Positions 14,006 through 15,047 of a DNA stretch of 15,047 nt are shown here, one piece after another (position 1 is the stretch's first letter; the number at the start of each line of letters is the position of its first letter). Source of the stretch: an uncultured Flavobacteriales bacterium (GTDB lineage Bacteria > Bacteroidota > Bacteroidia > Flavobacteriales_D > Crocinitomicaceae); the NCBI GenBank assembly GCA_903899795.1, contig CAIUKX010000119.1:1-15047 (forward strand), read 5' to 3'. The translations under genes were made by a program, and so were the position numbers. The notes below the pieces were generated by a model, which was given only the letters and a program-made list of their open reading frames with translations, made no database searches and was not told where the DNA came from.

Positions 14006-15047
14006 ATGAGAAAGATTATTTATGTATTAGCAATGTTGCTAATTAGTTCGGGTTACTATGCACAGACAGTAACCACCAGTTTTATTACCCAAAATTGTTT
14101 TTTTGACAATGAAACACCAACCCTTAGTGTAAACATTTGGGCCTACAATCTGGATCTTCAAAATCCTGTAGAAAGTTCAGCAACAGGTGTTGTTATCAAT
14201 TCTATTGAAGATGTTGTCACAGTAAATGGAGAAGAAGTTTATTCAACTAGTTCAGGTTCTTTTTCTTTAAATTATACTTACAATTTTGCGGCGGAAAGTG
14301 CGACGTCATATTATAGTGTGGTTGTAACTAGAACAATTGATTACTCAGATCCACATGGGGATTATACTAAACAAGTAACATGTTCAACCTCTTTCAATAC
14401 TGTAACTGTAAGTTCTCCAAGGATTTTTTATTCTGGAAATAATTTAACTGGTGGAATATTAGGTATTTGTGAAGGGAATTATGTTACATTATCCAACACA
14501 GTAAATACAGGTGGTTCTTTCACATGGTCTGCTAGTGGAGCGGAAGCTATTATTGGAAGTACAACCTCAACATCACTGAATGTATTAAGTAACGGAGCAG
14601 GAAGCATTAATTTGAATTGGTCTAAGAATTCAGGAGGTTGTTCTCTAAGCAAAACAGTGTCTGTAACTATAAAAGATAAATCGGTTGTTGACCCTGCATC
14701 TAGTTCTACAAAAACGTATTCATTTGTTCCGAATGAGTTATTTGTAGTTTCTAATGTAAACGGAAAAGGAACACTTTTAAAAATCAAATCTAGTAACGGT
14801 TCTGGCTTCAACATGTTAGGATTACAAGTTGAGTCAGGTAATTATTCAAATCTTACAGGATCTACATATTTGATGGGTTCACAAAATTTCAATTCTTCTA
14901 TTACAGCTTTAACGTACGCAAACGGTCAGACCTTTATTGGTTTTGCCAATGGGATATTATTGAAGATTAATGGTACTGGTGGAACAGGATCAAATATGTT
15001 CAATGTAACGGAAAATGCTACTGGGTTTGTAAACGGAACTTCAGGAA
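14006..15047 (+). CDS. Large secreted protein with PKD-like domain (3' truncated)
   Basis: The frame is open from the ATG at 14006 to the window's end (347 residues, no stop). A signal peptide (RKIIYVLAMLLISSGYYAQ, cut about after residue 20) marks it as exported. Residues 21-140 are Thr/Ser-rich beta structure. Residues 153-222 look like the PKD/Ig-like domain common in Bacteroidota surface proteins (CEGNYVTLS, SFTWSASG, INLNWSKNSGGC, KTVSVTI), with Cys155 and Cys212 as a possible disulfide pair. From about 243 two similar units occur about 65 residues apart: ELFVVSNVNGKGTLLKIK and QTFIGFANGILLKING, each followed by a Gly-rich stretch with NM. This pattern suggests a beta-propeller or similar repeat. 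A type IX secretion C-terminal signal may lie outside the window. It is probably an adhesin or surface protein; the exact function is unknown. Confidence 0.8.
   Translation, partial: MRKIIYVLAMLLISSGYYAQTVTTSFITQNCFFDNETPTLSVNIWAYNLDLQNPVESSATGVVINSIEDVVTVNGEEVYSTSSGSFSLNYTYNFAAESATSYYSVVVTRTIDYSDPHGDYTKQVTCSTSFNTVTVSSPRIFYSGNNLTGGILGICEGNYVTLSNTVNTGGSFTWSASGAEAIIGSTTSTSLNVLSNGAGSINLNWSKNSGGCSLSKTVSVTIKDKSVVDPASSSTKTYSFVPNELFVVSNVNGKGTLLKIKSSNGSGFNMLGLQVESGNYSNLTGSTYLMGSQNFNSSITALTYANGQTFIGFANGILLKINGTGGTGSNMFNVTENATGFVNGTSG

Noticed and set aside
14479..14814. 111-residue minus-strand frame inside the secreted protein gene
   Set aside because: The plus-strand frame has a signal peptide and PKD-like domain and runs open for over 1 kb; the minus frame has neither a family match nor a promoter.
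1..15047. CRISPR array, tRNA, insertion sequence or phage gene
   Set aside because: No regularly spaced direct repeats, tRNA-like cloverleaf, transposase or integrase motifs were seen on either strand.

Overview
The window looks like chromosome from a Gram-negative Bacteroidota, most likely Flavobacteriales. I infer this from four things. The DNA is AT-rich. Genes lack Shine-Dalgarno leaders. Several starts are preceded by the Bacteroidota -7 promoter box TAnnTTTG. Typical families are present, such as a secreted protein with a PKD-like domain and an ECF sigma/membrane-regulator pair. The protein style fits a Fluviicola/Crocinitomicaceae-like genome, but that is a guess. I see no tRNA, rRNA, CRISPR array, insertion sequence or phage gene.

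Layout. (1) 1-2212, plus strand: the tail of an unidentified gene, a VOC (glyoxalase-fold) protein, a YCII/DGPF-type protein and an ECF42-type sigma factor with a TPR-like C-terminus. A strong hairpin lies just before the sigma gene. (2) 2276-6930: a cyanophycin module. It holds an isoaspartyl peptidase/asparaginase (iaaA-like, plus), a convergent cyanophycinase (cphB, minus) and a divergent cyanophycin synthetase (cphA, plus). Together these could build the Asp-Arg storage polymer, cut it to beta-Asp-Arg and split the dipeptide. A secreted protein of a glutamine-amidotransferase-like fold follows (7000-7923). (3) 8052-9550: an ECF sigma factor translationally coupled to a single-pass membrane protein, probably its regulator. 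(4) 9552-13779, minus strand: five tightly coupled genes in the order dltC-dltD-dltX-dltB-dltA. They have all the parts of a D-alanyl esterification machine, including a 51-residue DltX-like protein ending in FIYQQF. (5) 14006-end, plus strand: the first 347 residues of a large secreted protein.

The most interesting part is the dlt-like operon. In Gram-positive bacteria DltA loads D-alanine on DltC, DltB with DltX moves it across the membrane, and DltD passes it to teichoic acid. Bacteroidota have no teichoic acid, so the acceptor here is unknown. The DltA homologue keeps the D-Ala-selective cysteine at position 269. DltB has Asn where the catalytic second His of MBOAT enzymes is expected (WNG instead of WHG). 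The cyanophycin module in a non-photosynthetic lineage is the second item of interest.
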